64,000 nt of DNA from Chryseobacterium geocarposphaerae (GCF_002797535.1 NZ_PGFD01000003.1:186001-250000); one strand, 5' to 3'; shown: positions 45,612 through 54,496, counted from the first letter of the stretch. The notes: generated by a model from the letters alone, not told the origin. Numbers and translations are program-made.

Positions 45612-46466
45612 CTATTTAACTTCTTTTAATGATCTGGATAATATCTTGTTTTTCCGCAAAAGAAAGTCGGGCATCAGATCCATAGGAAGATACAAGGTAC
45701 TTTCTCCTTTGCTTTGAAGTTCGTCTACAATTCCGGGATTCCATGCAAGAATTTTATTGACGTCTATTTTGAGTTCGTCTGCAATGATATTCAGATTAAA
45801 TCCTGCATTAATTTCGGTTTCAGATAAAGATCCTATATTTTTTCCACTTCCTCCATTTACAAAGAAAACTGTGTTGAGACGCGCATTGTTATAATCCGTC
45901 AATACACTTTGCAACTCATCGGTAGCATAGCAAGCATTCAAATATTTGTTAACATGATTGATAGTCTCGTTAGGAAGGAACTTATAAAAAACATGATATT
46001 GATTAGATCCTGCCGCAGACATCGCTTTTGCAATATTTCCTTCTCCACAATTATAGGCTGCGACTACCGTTACCCAATTGTTATACTTTTTATAAAGTTT
46101 TGACAAGGAAATTACAGCCGTTTTCGTACTCTTATAGATATCATTCCGGTTTTGCTCAGAAAGCCCGTATTGATTGGCATGCGCTGTCATAAACTGCCAG
46201 ACTCCGACTGCTCCGGCTCCGGATGTGATGTTTCTGTTAAAATGCGATTCTATTAGCGCAAGATTCCTCAAATGCTTTGGGAGTCCTTTCTGTGCCAGAG
46301 AGTTTTCTATAAAATCAACAATTTCTTTATTGGCATTAATAATGTTTTTGTACCTCTTCACACTATTTTCTGAGGTATCTGAAGCAGAAAGGAACTGTCC
46401 GTTCACAACGCCGACAGATCCTAAAAGCAGTAAACCCGCAAAAATATTTTTGAAATTCATTTTCAT
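45612..46466 (-). CDS. lytic transglycosylase with LysM-like C-terminus, T6SS-linked
   Basis: The start at 46466 (MKMNFKNIFAGLLLLGSVGVV, a signal peptide) is chosen over 46475, nine bases upstream; 46460 is also possible. The SLT/MltD-like domain (about 40-190) has the catalytic Glu in LALIESHFN, GAGAVGVWQFM and AAYNCGEGN. The C-terminal part (LNIIADELKIDVNKILAWNP ... LYLPMDL) is LysM-like. It cuts peptidoglycan in the periplasm. Located between clpV and hcp, it most likely opens the wall for T6SS assembly; use as a secreted effector is less likely because of the signal peptide and the lack of an immunity gene. Confidence 0.87.
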   Translation of the reverse strand: MKMNFKNIFAGLLLLGSVGVVNGQFLSASDTSENSVKRYKNIINANKEIVDFIENSLAQKGLPKHLRNLALIESHFNRNITSGAGAVGVWQFMTAHANQYGLSEQNRNDIYKSTKTAVISLSKLYKKYNNWVTVVAAYNCGEGNIAKAMSAAGSNQYHVFYKFLPNETINHVNKYLNACYATDELQSVLTDYNNARLNTVFFVNGGSGKNIGSLSETEINAGFNLNIIADELKIDVNKILAWNPGIVDELQSKGESTLYLPMDLMPDFLLRKNKILSRSLKEVK

Positions 46467-46513
46467 TGCTAACAAATTAACCTTAAAAACCTGAAATCTA
46501 CTATTTCAGAGTA

Positions 46514-49009
46514 TTATTCAACCTTCCAGTTTAGTTTTTCCTCTTCCTTATTCCAGTCGACATGAATCGTCTGCCCGGTTTTTACTTCTTCCCTCACGAT
46601 CATCTTGGAAATCGGTCTTGCTAACTGAGACCTAATCACTCCTGAGATCTGTCTTGCTCCATATTTACTGCTGAATCCTCCTAAAGCCAGATTTTTAACA
46701 GCTTCATCAGAAATTTTCAATGTCATTCCCAGTCTCGTTAATGAAGCATGTAGTGATTTTAACTGAATTCTAAAGATTCTCTCGGCAATAGATTCTGTAA
46801 TCGGTGCGAAAGGAATAATTTCGGTAATTCTTGCCAAAAACTCAGGTCTGAAGCGTCCCGAATTAGACATAATCTGCATTAATGAATTGGATTCCGGTAT
46901 TTTACCTTCTTCAAATTGTTTCACAATTTCCTCGCTTCCGATATTGGAAGTAAATAAAATTAAAGCATTGCTGAAATCTCCTTCTTTACCAAGCTTATCA
47001 TGCACTTTTCCTTCGTCCATGATCTGTAAGAATACATCAAAAACAGAATGATGTGCTTTTTCTATTTCGTCAAACAAAACTACCGTATAAGGCTGCTGTC
47101 TGATCTTATTCACCAGCATTCCTCCTTCTTCGTACCCAACGTATCCCGGAGGCGCACCGTATAAAAGTGCTGCTGAATGTTCTTCTTTAAATTCAGACAT
47201 ATCGAAACGAACCATTGCCTTTTCGTCATTGAAAAGCAGTTCTGCCATAGATTTTGCCAACTCCGTTTTTCCAGTACCTGTAGGACCTAAAAGGAAGAAT
47301 GAACCAATTGGCTGTCCCGGTTTATTTAATCCGCTCCGGTTTTCAACAATGGCATCTGAAAGAATTTTTAAAGCATGATCCTGTCCTACAACGCGGTTCA
47401 TCAAAAGAGATTCCATGTTTAAGAGTTTCTCTTTTTCCTGGGCCTGAATTTTTCCAATCGGAATACTGGTTTTAGCCGCCATTACTGCTGCCAATTCAAG
47501 ACGGTCTACTTTTTCTCTTTTTACGGATGCGTGCTGTAAAAGTTCGGTATAAGTATCTTCAATGATCTTTTGGATTTGCTCAACAGGCATCGAATTGTCA
47601 ATTTGAGGCTGCTCACTCAAAGACCCCCAAAGAATCGGACTGATTTTATCCCTTAATAAATTATAGGTCCAGATCAATTCGTCTGCTTTATCTTTTTCAT
47701 CAAAAAATTCTTCTTGTAGAATTTCATCGTATCTTACTTTCCAGCTTTCCAGCTCTTTTTCTGAAAGTTCGTCAAGCATTTTGATGGCTGCCATGGTTCT
47801 GTCCAGTAAATCAATTGCCGCATCGGGTAGTTTTTTCCCTTTTGCATATCTTTTTGCCAAACGAACACATTCCGGAAGTGCATTTTTTTCAACCTCAATT
47901 CCGTGGTGCTTTTTATAACCATCCAACAAAACGTCAATCATTTTAACGCATGTCTTTTCATCAGGCTCGTTGACAGTCAGTACTTCAAAACGGCGGTTGA
48001 AAGCCTGTTCCGGTTCGATAATTTTTCTATATTCTTCCTGAGTTGTGGCTCCGATTACGGTAATTTCACCTCTTGCCAATTCCGGTTTAAGTAAATTCGC
48101 AACGTTTCCGATGCTTCCTTTTGGGTCCAAAAGAGTATGAATCTCGTCAATGAAAAGAATGGCTTTTTCAATTTTTTTACATTCATTGATTACTTTTTTC
48201 AGACGGTCTTCAATCTCTCCTTTATAAGATGTTCCGGCTAATAATGCTCCGGTATCCAGTTCCAAAAGGGTTCCGTTTTTCAACATATCAGGAACATTCC
48301 CTTTGGTAATTTCGATGGCAAAACCTTCTACTAAGGCCGTTTTTCCAACTCCCGGCTCCCCGATAATAATTACGTTCGGCTTACTTCTCCTGCAAAGAAT
48401 CTCAACCAGCATTCTGAGCTCTTTATCTCTTCCGATAATGTTTTCCAGTTCACCTTTTCTCGCCTGAGCTGTTCTGTCTACACAATAGCTCTTAATAGAC
48501 GGAAAAGAATTATCCGAATACTCTGATCCGTTTGAAAAAATAGAGGAAAAATTTCCATTTTCCGAACTTTCATAGGGGGTATCTTTTCTGTATAAATTGA
48601 AAATTTCGTGTTCTCTTAAAGGTAAAGATTTAAGTTGCTGTAAAGTAAATGCAACCTGCGGTTTTACGATAGCTGTGAGAATACAGATTGGGGTAATTTC
48701 GTCTAATCCTAATTTTAAACGGACATCATCGGCTTCTTCCACAATATTGTCCACCGATTCGTCTTCACCGACCTCATCAGGAAGGTGTGTGGTTTTAGGA
48801 TAATCTTCAATTCTTACATCGGCCCACTCGTAGAAATATCCCGGATCTTTATCTATACTTTTCAAAAATTCATTAAGTCCGATATCTTTATGCATTAACG
48901 CCTGCAAAATATGGGGCGCTCCATAAGTTCCGTTATAATTTTCTCTCGCTATAGACTGTGCAATATGAAACAATTGTTTTACTGTTTCATTGGTTACTAG
49001 TACTCCCAT
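46514..49009 (-). CDS. tssH: T6SS sheath-recycling ATPase ClpV/TssH
   Basis: The 831-residue protein is a Hsp100 AAA+ ATPase. An N-terminal repeat domain (about 1-150) starts MGVLVTNETVKQLFHIAQSI. AAA-1 has Walker A GEPGVGKT (217-224) and Walker B ILFIDEIHTLL. AAA-2 has GPTGTGKTELAKSMAELLF (about 573-591) and VVLFDEIEKAH. A middle coiled-coil region lies between them. It disassembles contracted TssB/TssC sheaths. TssB and TssC are not in this window. A TAnnTTTG element upstream suggests it heads its own transcript. Confidence 0.95.
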   Translation of the reverse strand: MGVLVTNETVKQLFHIAQSIARENYNGTYGAPHILQALMHKDIGLNEFLKSIDKDPGYFYEWADVRIEDYPKTTHLPDEVGEDESVDNIVEEADDVRLKLGLDEITPICILTAIVKPQVAFTLQQLKSLPLREHEIFNLYRKDTPYESSENGNFSSIFSNGSEYSDNSFPSIKSYCVDRTAQARKGELENIIGRDKELRMLVEILCRRSKPNVIIIGEPGVGKTALVEGFAIEITKGNVPDMLKNGTLLELDTGALLAGTSYKGEIEDRLKKVINECKKIEKAILFIDEIHTLLDPKGSIGNVANLLKPELARGEITVIGATTQEEYRKIIEPEQAFNRRFEVLTVNEPDEKTCVKMIDVLLDGYKKHHGIEVEKNALPECVRLAKRYAKGKKLPDAAIDLLDRTMAAIKMLDELSEKELESWKVRYDEILQEEFFDEKDKADELIWTYNLLRDKISPILWGSLSEQPQIDNSMPVEQIQKIIEDTYTELLQHASVKREKVDRLELAAVMAAKTSIPIGKIQAQEKEKLLNMESLLMNRVVGQDHALKILSDAIVENRSGLNKPGQPIGSFFLLGPTGTGKTELAKSMAELLFNDEKAMVRFDMSEFKEEHSAALLYGAPPGYVGYEEGGMLVNKIRQQPYTVVLFDEIEKAHHSVFDVFLQIMDEGKVHDKLGKEGDFSNALILFTSNIGSEEIVKQFEEGKIPESNSLMQIMSNSGRFRPEFLARITEIIPFAPITESIAERIFRIQLKSLHASLTRLGMTLKISDEAVKNLALGGFSSKYGARQISGVIRSQLARPISKMIVREEVKTGQTIHVDWNKEEEKLNWKVE

Positions 49010-49061
49010 TATGTTCTTTCTATATTAATAATTTGTGTTTGTGATTGGTTGGTGTTGACAG

Positions 49062-49069
49062 CAAAATTA
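49062..49069 (-). promoter_or_regulatory. -7 element of clpV
   Basis: Reads TAATTTTG on the minus strand (TAnnTTTG), 52 bases before the clpV start. A TTG is found upstream but with a shorter spacer (about 16 bases). Confidence 0.5.
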
Positions 49070-49131
49070 AACAAGTTTATTTATACAATAAATTTATTCT
49101 GCTATTTATTTTAATTTTCAATTGTATTTGA

Positions 49132-50220
49132 CTATTTATAAGAGTCTTTGAACTTCAATACACTTTTATAAACACGCAGGCTGTCTGCTTTAAAAGGTGT
49201 ATTATTAAGTAACAACTCAAAACTATTGTTATCCGGTGCTATTTTAAATTCTAATTGTTGCTGGGCTCCGGATTTTTTAAATGCTTCATTGGCCGTTTCC
49301 CAATTAAAGAAGGCGCGTCCTTCAAAAGCTTCTCCTTTCCCCGTTTCCCAATAAAAATCAATTTCTTTTGGAACGGAACGCTCCATAGCAGCCGGATTTT
49401 CTACCCAGGGACGAAGCATTGTTTCTCTTTCTCCATTATAATAATCCGTATCTATTCTAAACAGTTTAAAGCCTTTATTGGCAGAAGTCACTTTGGGATA
49501 CCAGTTGTAACGGATTCTGTATTGCTTCCATTTTTCCGGAGATTCATTAGGAAGATAGTATTCTTTAGCAAGTTCTTCAAAAAGTTCAGGATCTACATGG
49601 TATATTCTCTGGTATTTTTCTTTGTATTTTTTTATGTCTGCTTCATTGGTGATGCGCTCTGCCTGATATTCCCCCAGCTCTATTTGTGTTGGTCCGTAAC
49701 CAAACCACACAACCACCATTCCTTTTGGTGCAAAACCAAAAATCAGGTCAGAAAACCTCTTATAAGCTATTTGATATTCATTGTATTTTTGATGAAAATC
49801 AGGTTCATCTCTACGGTTGATGAATTGCTTCAGAGGAACTGAAGATTTAGACTCATCTATGGCATACGCTCTTTGAACCCAATCTTGTACTTTCTCTTTT
49901 GGAAAACTGGCCTTTAAATGATAAAATGCATTTTCTGCGTCTGAGTAATAAATAACGTCTGCCCCAATAGGTGTTCCTCCCTGATCGGTAAAACCTTTTC
50001 CTGACATCCCCCAACTTCCTGAAGAATGACCATATGGCAAATGAGCCGAGATACCTTCCAAAGTAATAATAGAATCTTCAACAGGACCTACTGAATGTTT
50101 ATTATCGGAATGCGATAATTGAACATTATAAGAAGGAATTATTTTTTCTTTTTTCATATCCTGGCAATTGATCAGTTGAAATACACTCAACAAAAAAATG
50201 AAAATTTTATGTTTATCCAT
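49132..50220 (-). CDS. DUF2931 family lipoprotein, putative immunity protein for the lipase effector
   Basis: The 362-residue protein has a lipoprotein-type signal peptide (lipobox LINC, Cys about 19). The body matches DUF2931: DVIYYSDAENAFYHLKASFP, FGFAPKGMVVVWFGYG, IELGEYQAERI and RYNWYPKVTS. DUF2931 genes often sit beside T6SS lipase genes. The start codon overlaps the effector stop codon (ATGGATAA, 8 bases), giving translational coupling, as is common for effector and immunity. A periplasm-facing lipoprotein suits protection against a phospholipase that arrives in the periplasm. Immunity itself is inferred. Confidence 0.82.
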   Translation of the reverse strand: MDKHKIFIFLLSVFQLINCQDMKKEKIIPSYNVQLSHSDNKHSVGPVEDSIITLEGISAHLPYGHSSGSWGMSGKGFTDQGGTPIGADVIYYSDAENAFYHLKASFPKEKVQDWVQRAYAIDESKSSVPLKQFINRRDEPDFHQKYNEYQIAYKRFSDLIFGFAPKGMVVVWFGYGPTQIELGEYQAERITNEADIKKYKEKYQRIYHVDPELFEELAKEYYLPNESPEKWKQYRIRYNWYPKVTSANKGFKLFRIDTDYYNGERETMLRPWVENPAAMERSVPKEIDFYWETGKGEAFEGRAFFNWETANEAFKKSGAQQQLEFKIAPDNNSFELLLNNTPFKADSLRVYKSVLKFKDSYK

Positions 50221-51847
50221 CTAAAATTGTTCTTTTACGTTCTGAAACTTTTTTCACCCCTGAAATCCTTGGTCCCATTCCGAAGGTATCCAAATTAGCA
50301 GACCAATGCAAATATTTATTTCGTATTGTTTTCAAATCGGTTTCATTAACATTAAAACTCATATAGTTATAATTTTCAGACTTGTTTATATATTCTGAAG
50401 CTGAAATATTTACTCCTTCATTTGATTTCTTTACATACTCATTGCGTAAGTCATTACAGGCTTTAATATAGTTAAACAATTGTGAAGCAATAGCAAGTAC
50501 ATTATTATCCTTAATATTATTTTCTATTATTCTTCTTTCTGAGTATTTCACATCAAACTGCTTAGAATATTCAAACATATAACTCAACGGAATTTTATCA
50601 TAATGATTAGATAAGCTTCTTGTTCCCCACAATTCGTATTTGTAAGTAACATCATGTCTGCCCGGCTTAACTATTTTTTTGATTTTAATTTCATCCGGAT
50701 AAAACCATCCTTCATCAATTAAAATAGTTCTGTACCGTTCACAATTTTCAGCAGAATTGTACTGTTCATAGATCAGTACATTTTCTTCTTCCCCATTCAC
50801 ATACCCTCCTCCGATATCCGAGTGGACTCCCGGTAAGGTAATTTGTAATCCCTTAATTCCTGAATCTTTGATATTAGTAAGACTGAAGTTTTCCCGAAAC
50901 TCATTATCTGAGGCTATCTGGAAAATAAAAGCTCCGTGCTGTACCGCATTTAATCCCAATTGAACAGAATCATTTGCTACAAACCAATTTCCCCTGTGGT
51001 TGGCTCCGTAAGAAGCTACAGTATCATACAACCCAACAAAATTAAACTGAATCTGATTTACTGATAATCCATATTTTAAAATACAGGCACCAAAATACCC
51101 GTATTTTAGAAGATGAGAATCTGCTTTATCCTTCTCTATAATAAACCTTTGCTCTATATTTTGCTCTTTTTCAAGTTCTGATAATTCAAAAAAATCAGGT
51201 GGAAAAACATTTAAACCTCCCCCAAACATTTTTGTTGTATCAGGAGGATTGGTTGCTACATGTACAAAATGACGCGCTGCAGCTGCGCCCCTGCTGAATC
51301 CATATACATTTACCCTAAGAATATTAATCGGTGTGGTTTTAAATTTATTTTTTACAGCTTCAGCTCCTTTGATACATCCTTTCGTAACTTTTGCTTTAAT
51401 TCCTCTTTCATCGATTCCCATTCCTGCGCCTCTAATAGGAAGCCCCAATGTATCATTGTCAGACTTTCCATCAACAGTTCCAATACCTTCTATATACCAC
51501 GCTACCTGATTTTCTGTATCGGGATCTATTGCATCATAACCACGAGCTACATTCGAATAGTCGTTCGCGTAACTCCCGGATTTCTTTTTACCTGATAATC
51601 CGGCTTCTGTATTGGTTTTATTATTGAGAGTACCATCAAAGAATAAGTTTAAACTGACATCAATCGTATTGACGGGCTTGTCATTGGGATTGATTTTTTG
51701 CGCTTCATTATAGCTTACTCCTGATTCTTTTCCTTTTTGCTGAACCGATATGGCACTATTATGCACAATACCTTCTCTGGCAAAGGTTTTATAATCTCCT
51801 CCCGTCTGAGTAATAACTTTTCCTTCTACAAAATACTCGATGCTCAT
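50213..51847 (-). CDS. Tle1/DUF2235-type T6SS lipase effector
   Basis: The 544-residue protein has the DUF2235 (T6SS phospholipase, Tle1-like) core. SLNLFFDGTLNN opens the domain, the nucleophile elbow is VYGFSRGAAAARHF with Ser185, the acid is in FVGLYDTVASYG (Asp275) and the base in LPGVHSDIGGGY (His342). This is a complete Ser-Asp-His triad. It probably cleaves membrane phospholipids in prey cells. No signal peptide is present, as for T6SS cargo. It starts 2 bases after VgrG copy 2, the likely carrier, and overlaps the DUF2931 gene. Confidence 0.92.
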   Translation of the reverse strand: MSIEYFVEGKVITQTGGDYKTFAREGIVHNSAISVQQKGKESGVSYNEAQKINPNDKPVNTIDVSLNLFFDGTLNNKTNTEAGLSGKKKSGSYANDYSNVARGYDAIDPDTENQVAWYIEGIGTVDGKSDNDTLGLPIRGAGMGIDERGIKAKVTKGCIKGAEAVKNKFKTTPINILRVNVYGFSRGAAAARHFVHVATNPPDTTKMFGGGLNVFPPDFFELSELEKEQNIEQRFIIEKDKADSHLLKYGYFGACILKYGLSVNQIQFNFVGLYDTVASYGANHRGNWFVANDSVQLGLNAVQHGAFIFQIASDNEFRENFSLTNIKDSGIKGLQITLPGVHSDIGGGYVNGEEENVLIYEQYNSAENCERYRTILIDEGWFYPDEIKIKKIVKPGRHDVTYKYELWGTRSLSNHYDKIPLSYMFEYSKQFDVKYSERRIIENNIKDNNVLAIASQLFNYIKACNDLRNEYVKKSNEGVNISASEYINKSENYNYMSFNVNETDLKTIRNKYLHWSANLDTFGMGPRISGVKKVSERKRTILDG

Positions 51848-51849
51848 GA

Positions 51850-53784
51850 TCAGTGATTTTTAGATTTCTCGCCACTATTGTTCTGAACTTCTTTTTCTGC
51901 ATGATGCTCTACCTTTCCTTGGCTGCTTACCTCTACTCCTTTAAGGCTGGTTAATTTATGTTCTTTTTCACCATAGACTTCCATATCACCTTTTACGTAA
52001 TGACTCATTTTTCCGACAACATTAGTCATGAAATCTGCACCTGTGGTCACATATTTCATGGAGCCAATACTTTCAGTATGATTGGCCATAATGGTGTCCG
52101 ATTTATTCATTCCAACACTGGTAGTCATATTTTCGCCAACATTGATATTCATATTCCTACAGTTCAATGTCATAGTTTCCGGGGCAGTAATGGTTATATT
52201 GCTTCCGGTAGTATCCAGATGAATTTCGTTCCCCGACTTGTCTGTAATGATAATGCTTTCGTCTTCCGTGAATATCACTTTATGACCGCTTCTCGTCTGA
52301 ATCGATTTTACCCTATTGTCAGCTCCTCCTCCAAGACCAACCTGACCATGAAACATTCCTCCCATGACGAAGGGTCTGTCAGGATGATTGTGCACAAAAT
52401 TGACCATCACCTGATCTCCAACTTCGGGAATTGCCACGTATCCTCGGTTTTGAGTAATGCGATCGGTTCCCCCTGCATCCGGGCTCATCATTCTGATAAA
52501 ATGGGTAGTATCATTGGTTTGCCAGTCGAATCTTACCTGAACCCTTCCCTGTCCTTCCGGATCTGCATTGGAAATGACTGTTGCCGTCTGAGGTTCTGCT
52601 TTGGGAACCATAAACTCAGGTTTCGGTAAAAAGCCCGTATCTGAAGCAATTCCCGCAAAACTTCCTGTATAACGACCAATCGTATCAATTTCATGAACTG
52701 TTTCGGTAATCATTATTTTGGTAAAGTAAGCCGTTTCATTTGTGTCAGGCTTTCTCATTTGGACATCTACAATACATCCCGGATGAAGAAAAGGAACGGT
52801 AGTGGAACCTGACAAAGAAAATACATTAACAGCCTCGCTCCCCGAAGTACTTCTCTGGGAATGTTCCACATCAAGATGAGTAGATGCTTTAATAGGAGCT
52901 ATCTGTAGCGCAGGAGTTTTGTAAATTGCATCATTATGTCCATATGCTATTTTTGCAAGATCACTGGTATGGGTTATTGGGGTAGTTCCTGAAGTAAGCT
53001 TTTCGTGGCGGCTACTGTTATACCCATAGAATTCAGGTTTGATATGAACTGCTTTTAGTTCTACTTTAATATGATCAGCATTACTTCCGTACAGCAATTT
53101 TATCGGCTTATTTTGTGGAGGAAGCTTCCCGAAATGAAGAACTTCTCCGTCATAATAAAATTGTTCACCATATGCTTCTGCCATTCTCGCCAGATAATTG
53201 TAATGCGTTTCATTATATTGGCTGCTGTAGACAATCTGTGAATAGTCATTGGTGTCAATTCTTACGTCGAACCTGCTTTTATCAAGGCCTTGTTTAATCA
53301 CATTATCTGCAATGATTCCCATATTGACAGGCTGATTTCCTCCAAAACTCTGAATGTGAGGAGCGCCATCCAGTAAAATAGTTGGGCTATGTCCTGTTAA
53401 AACAATATTTCCCAAGCTCATCTTTTCCTGACTGAATCCCACTCCTGTAATAACTCCTACAAAAGTTCTTTCAGGGCTATTTTCAATATCTTTATATGAA
53501 ATAACAGCTGTAAGACGTTTTCCTAAAAGCTTGTTGGCATCTTCCAAAGCATGAGATTGACGGTTACCAAAAGTATCGTGAGCTAATGTAAGAGCAAACT
53601 CATGATGACGAACTGCACTTTGTGTTAGCTTAAAATATTTATAGTATTTAATGACCTGACCTTCGATAACCAAAGATAATTTCACCAAACGGTTGATTCC
53701 CGAATGATGATTACCCGATACTCCATCCGCATTTTGAGTAGGACGGAAATACGCTTCTTGCGTATTTTCAGATGTAGTTGACAT
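51850..53784 (-). CDS. tssI: T6SS spike protein VgrG/TssI, copy 2
   Basis: The start at 53784 (MSTTSENTQEAYFRPTQNADG) gives 644 residues. The upstream ATG at 53841 would add a hydrophobic, unlike segment. The gp27-like part begins RLVKLSLVIEGQVIKYYKYF, and the gp5 OB domain has GRVQVRFDWQ, RMMSPDAGG and IPEVGDQVMVNFVHNHPDRP. The C-terminal needle region (about 530-644) lacks the repeats of copy 1 and ends in a polar GEKSKNH tail. It probably carries the DUF2235 lipase encoded 2 bases downstream. Confidence 0.95.
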   Translation of the reverse strand: MSTTSENTQEAYFRPTQNADGVSGNHHSGINRLVKLSLVIEGQVIKYYKYFKLTQSAVRHHEFALTLAHDTFGNRQSHALEDANKLLGKRLTAVISYKDIENSPERTFVGVITGVGFSQEKMSLGNIVLTGHSPTILLDGAPHIQSFGGNQPVNMGIIADNVIKQGLDKSRFDVRIDTNDYSQIVYSSQYNETHYNYLARMAEAYGEQFYYDGEVLHFGKLPPQNKPIKLLYGSNADHIKVELKAVHIKPEFYGYNSSRHEKLTSGTTPITHTSDLAKIAYGHNDAIYKTPALQIAPIKASTHLDVEHSQRSTSGSEAVNVFSLSGSTTVPFLHPGCIVDVQMRKPDTNETAYFTKIMITETVHEIDTIGRYTGSFAGIASDTGFLPKPEFMVPKAEPQTATVISNADPEGQGRVQVRFDWQTNDTTHFIRMMSPDAGGTDRITQNRGYVAIPEVGDQVMVNFVHNHPDRPFVMGGMFHGQVGLGGGADNRVKSIQTRSGHKVIFTEDESIIITDKSGNEIHLDTTGSNITITAPETMTLNCRNMNINVGENMTTSVGMNKSDTIMANHTESIGSMKYVTTGADFMTNVVGKMSHYVKGDMEVYGEKEHKLTSLKGVEVSSQGKVEHHAEKEVQNNSGEKSKNH

Positions 53785-53890
53785 AATTTTGTGATTGTGG
53801 TAAGTTAAAGATAAAAAAAATATCCAAACTAAGGTTTCCATTAAAGCATTTTATCATATTAAAAAAGCTTTAACCAAGATGGGTTCAGGC

Positions 53891-53921
53891 AAAAAAGACC
53901 GTCTTTATACGGACAGTCTTT
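53891..53921 (-). terminator. hairpin between hcp copy 2 and vgrG copy 2
   Basis: On the minus strand AAAGACTGTC pairs with GACGGTCTTT (one mismatch, 8-base loop) and is followed by TTTGCC. It probably limits transcription from hcp into vgrG. Confidence 0.72.
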
Positions 53922-53947
53922 ACTTTGTGAATGCTGGTTCTATATGC

Positions 53948-54352
53948 TTAAGCTGATGGCCAAAGTCCTTCATAAGCAGAATTACCATAGTTGATCTTCT
54001 CTGCACTTACTACGAAACTGATGTACATAGAATTTTCATCTACGGCGTCAAAGTCTACTTCGTGCTGAATTACGTATCCGTTTTCCCAATTTAAAGTAAT
54101 TAGTGTTCCTTCTTCGTGAGATTTGTTGAATGTAATTTCTCCGGTTGTAGGCTTGTATTTTCCGTTCAGTAAGCTTTCAAGAATATCAGATTTTTCTGTT
54201 GCTTCTACTGTAAGCTTAATAATTGCGTTAGAAGGATCTGAAGCTACTCTTCCCGATACATCTGTTGATCTGGATACGCTGTAGTTCAGCTTTAATAATT
54301 TTTGTCCTTCTCCTCCGTTGAATTTTAAAATTCCTCTTGAATTTAGTGCCAT
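53948..54352 (-). CDS. tssD: T6SS tube protein Hcp/TssD, copy 2
   Basis: It has 134 residues, two of them different from copy 1 (PTTGE for PTSGE and a final Ala for Ser). At DNA level differences are scattered, about 17 in the 402 coding bases by eye, almost all silent; the ends of the gene are identical for long runs. This points to a recent duplication or gene conversion under strong constraint. It forms the inner tube. It has the same dyad-containing promoter as copy 1 and a hairpin after the gene, followed by vgrG copy 2. Confidence 0.95.
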   Translation of the reverse strand: MALNSRGILKFNGGEGQKLLKLNYSVSRSTDVSGRVASDPSNAIIKLTVEATEKSDILESLLNGKYKPTTGEITFNKSHEEGTLITLNWENGYVIQHEVDFDAVDENSMYISFVVSAEKINYGNSAYEGLWPSA

Positions 54353-54403
54353 GATAATAAATTTTAATCGTTAATAATATTTTGTAACTCTGTGATTGTA
54401 AAA

Positions 54404-54411
54404 CAAATATA
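54404..54411 (-). promoter_or_regulatory. -7 element of hcp copy 2
   Basis: Reads TATATTTG on the minus strand (TAnnTTTG), 51 bases before the start codon. As for copy 1 there is no -33 TTG. Confidence 0.6.
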
Positions 54412-54460
54412 AAACGGCATTTTTGATCCTAAAAATATTTATCTTCTTTTTTCATTTTTT

Positions 54461-54496
54461 GTAGTAGTTCTACTATTTTGTGTCGTATTTCTACGA
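54461..54496 (-). promoter_or_regulatory. tandem 15-bp dyads upstream of hcp copy 2
   Basis: On the plus strand GTAGTAGTTCTACTA (54461-54475) and GTCGTATTTCTACGA (54482-54496), period 21 bases, start 50 bases from the -7 element, as at copy 1. Both are closer to perfect palindromes here than at copy 1. Confidence 0.72.

Noticed and set aside
46174..46494. A 106-codon plus-strand frame over the transglycosylase start
   Set aside because: It is antisense to the signal peptide and catalytic region of the lytic transglycosylase. No independent evidence supports it.
49255..49842. A 195-codon plus-strand frame rich in Phe and Ile
   Set aside because: It is the complement of the DUF2931 gene. Composition is that of a reverse-strand artefact, not a real membrane protein.
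51958..52629. A 223-codon plus-strand open frame
   Set aside because: It is antisense to vgrG copy 2, Cys/His/Phe rich, without family features or promoter. It is a shadow frame.
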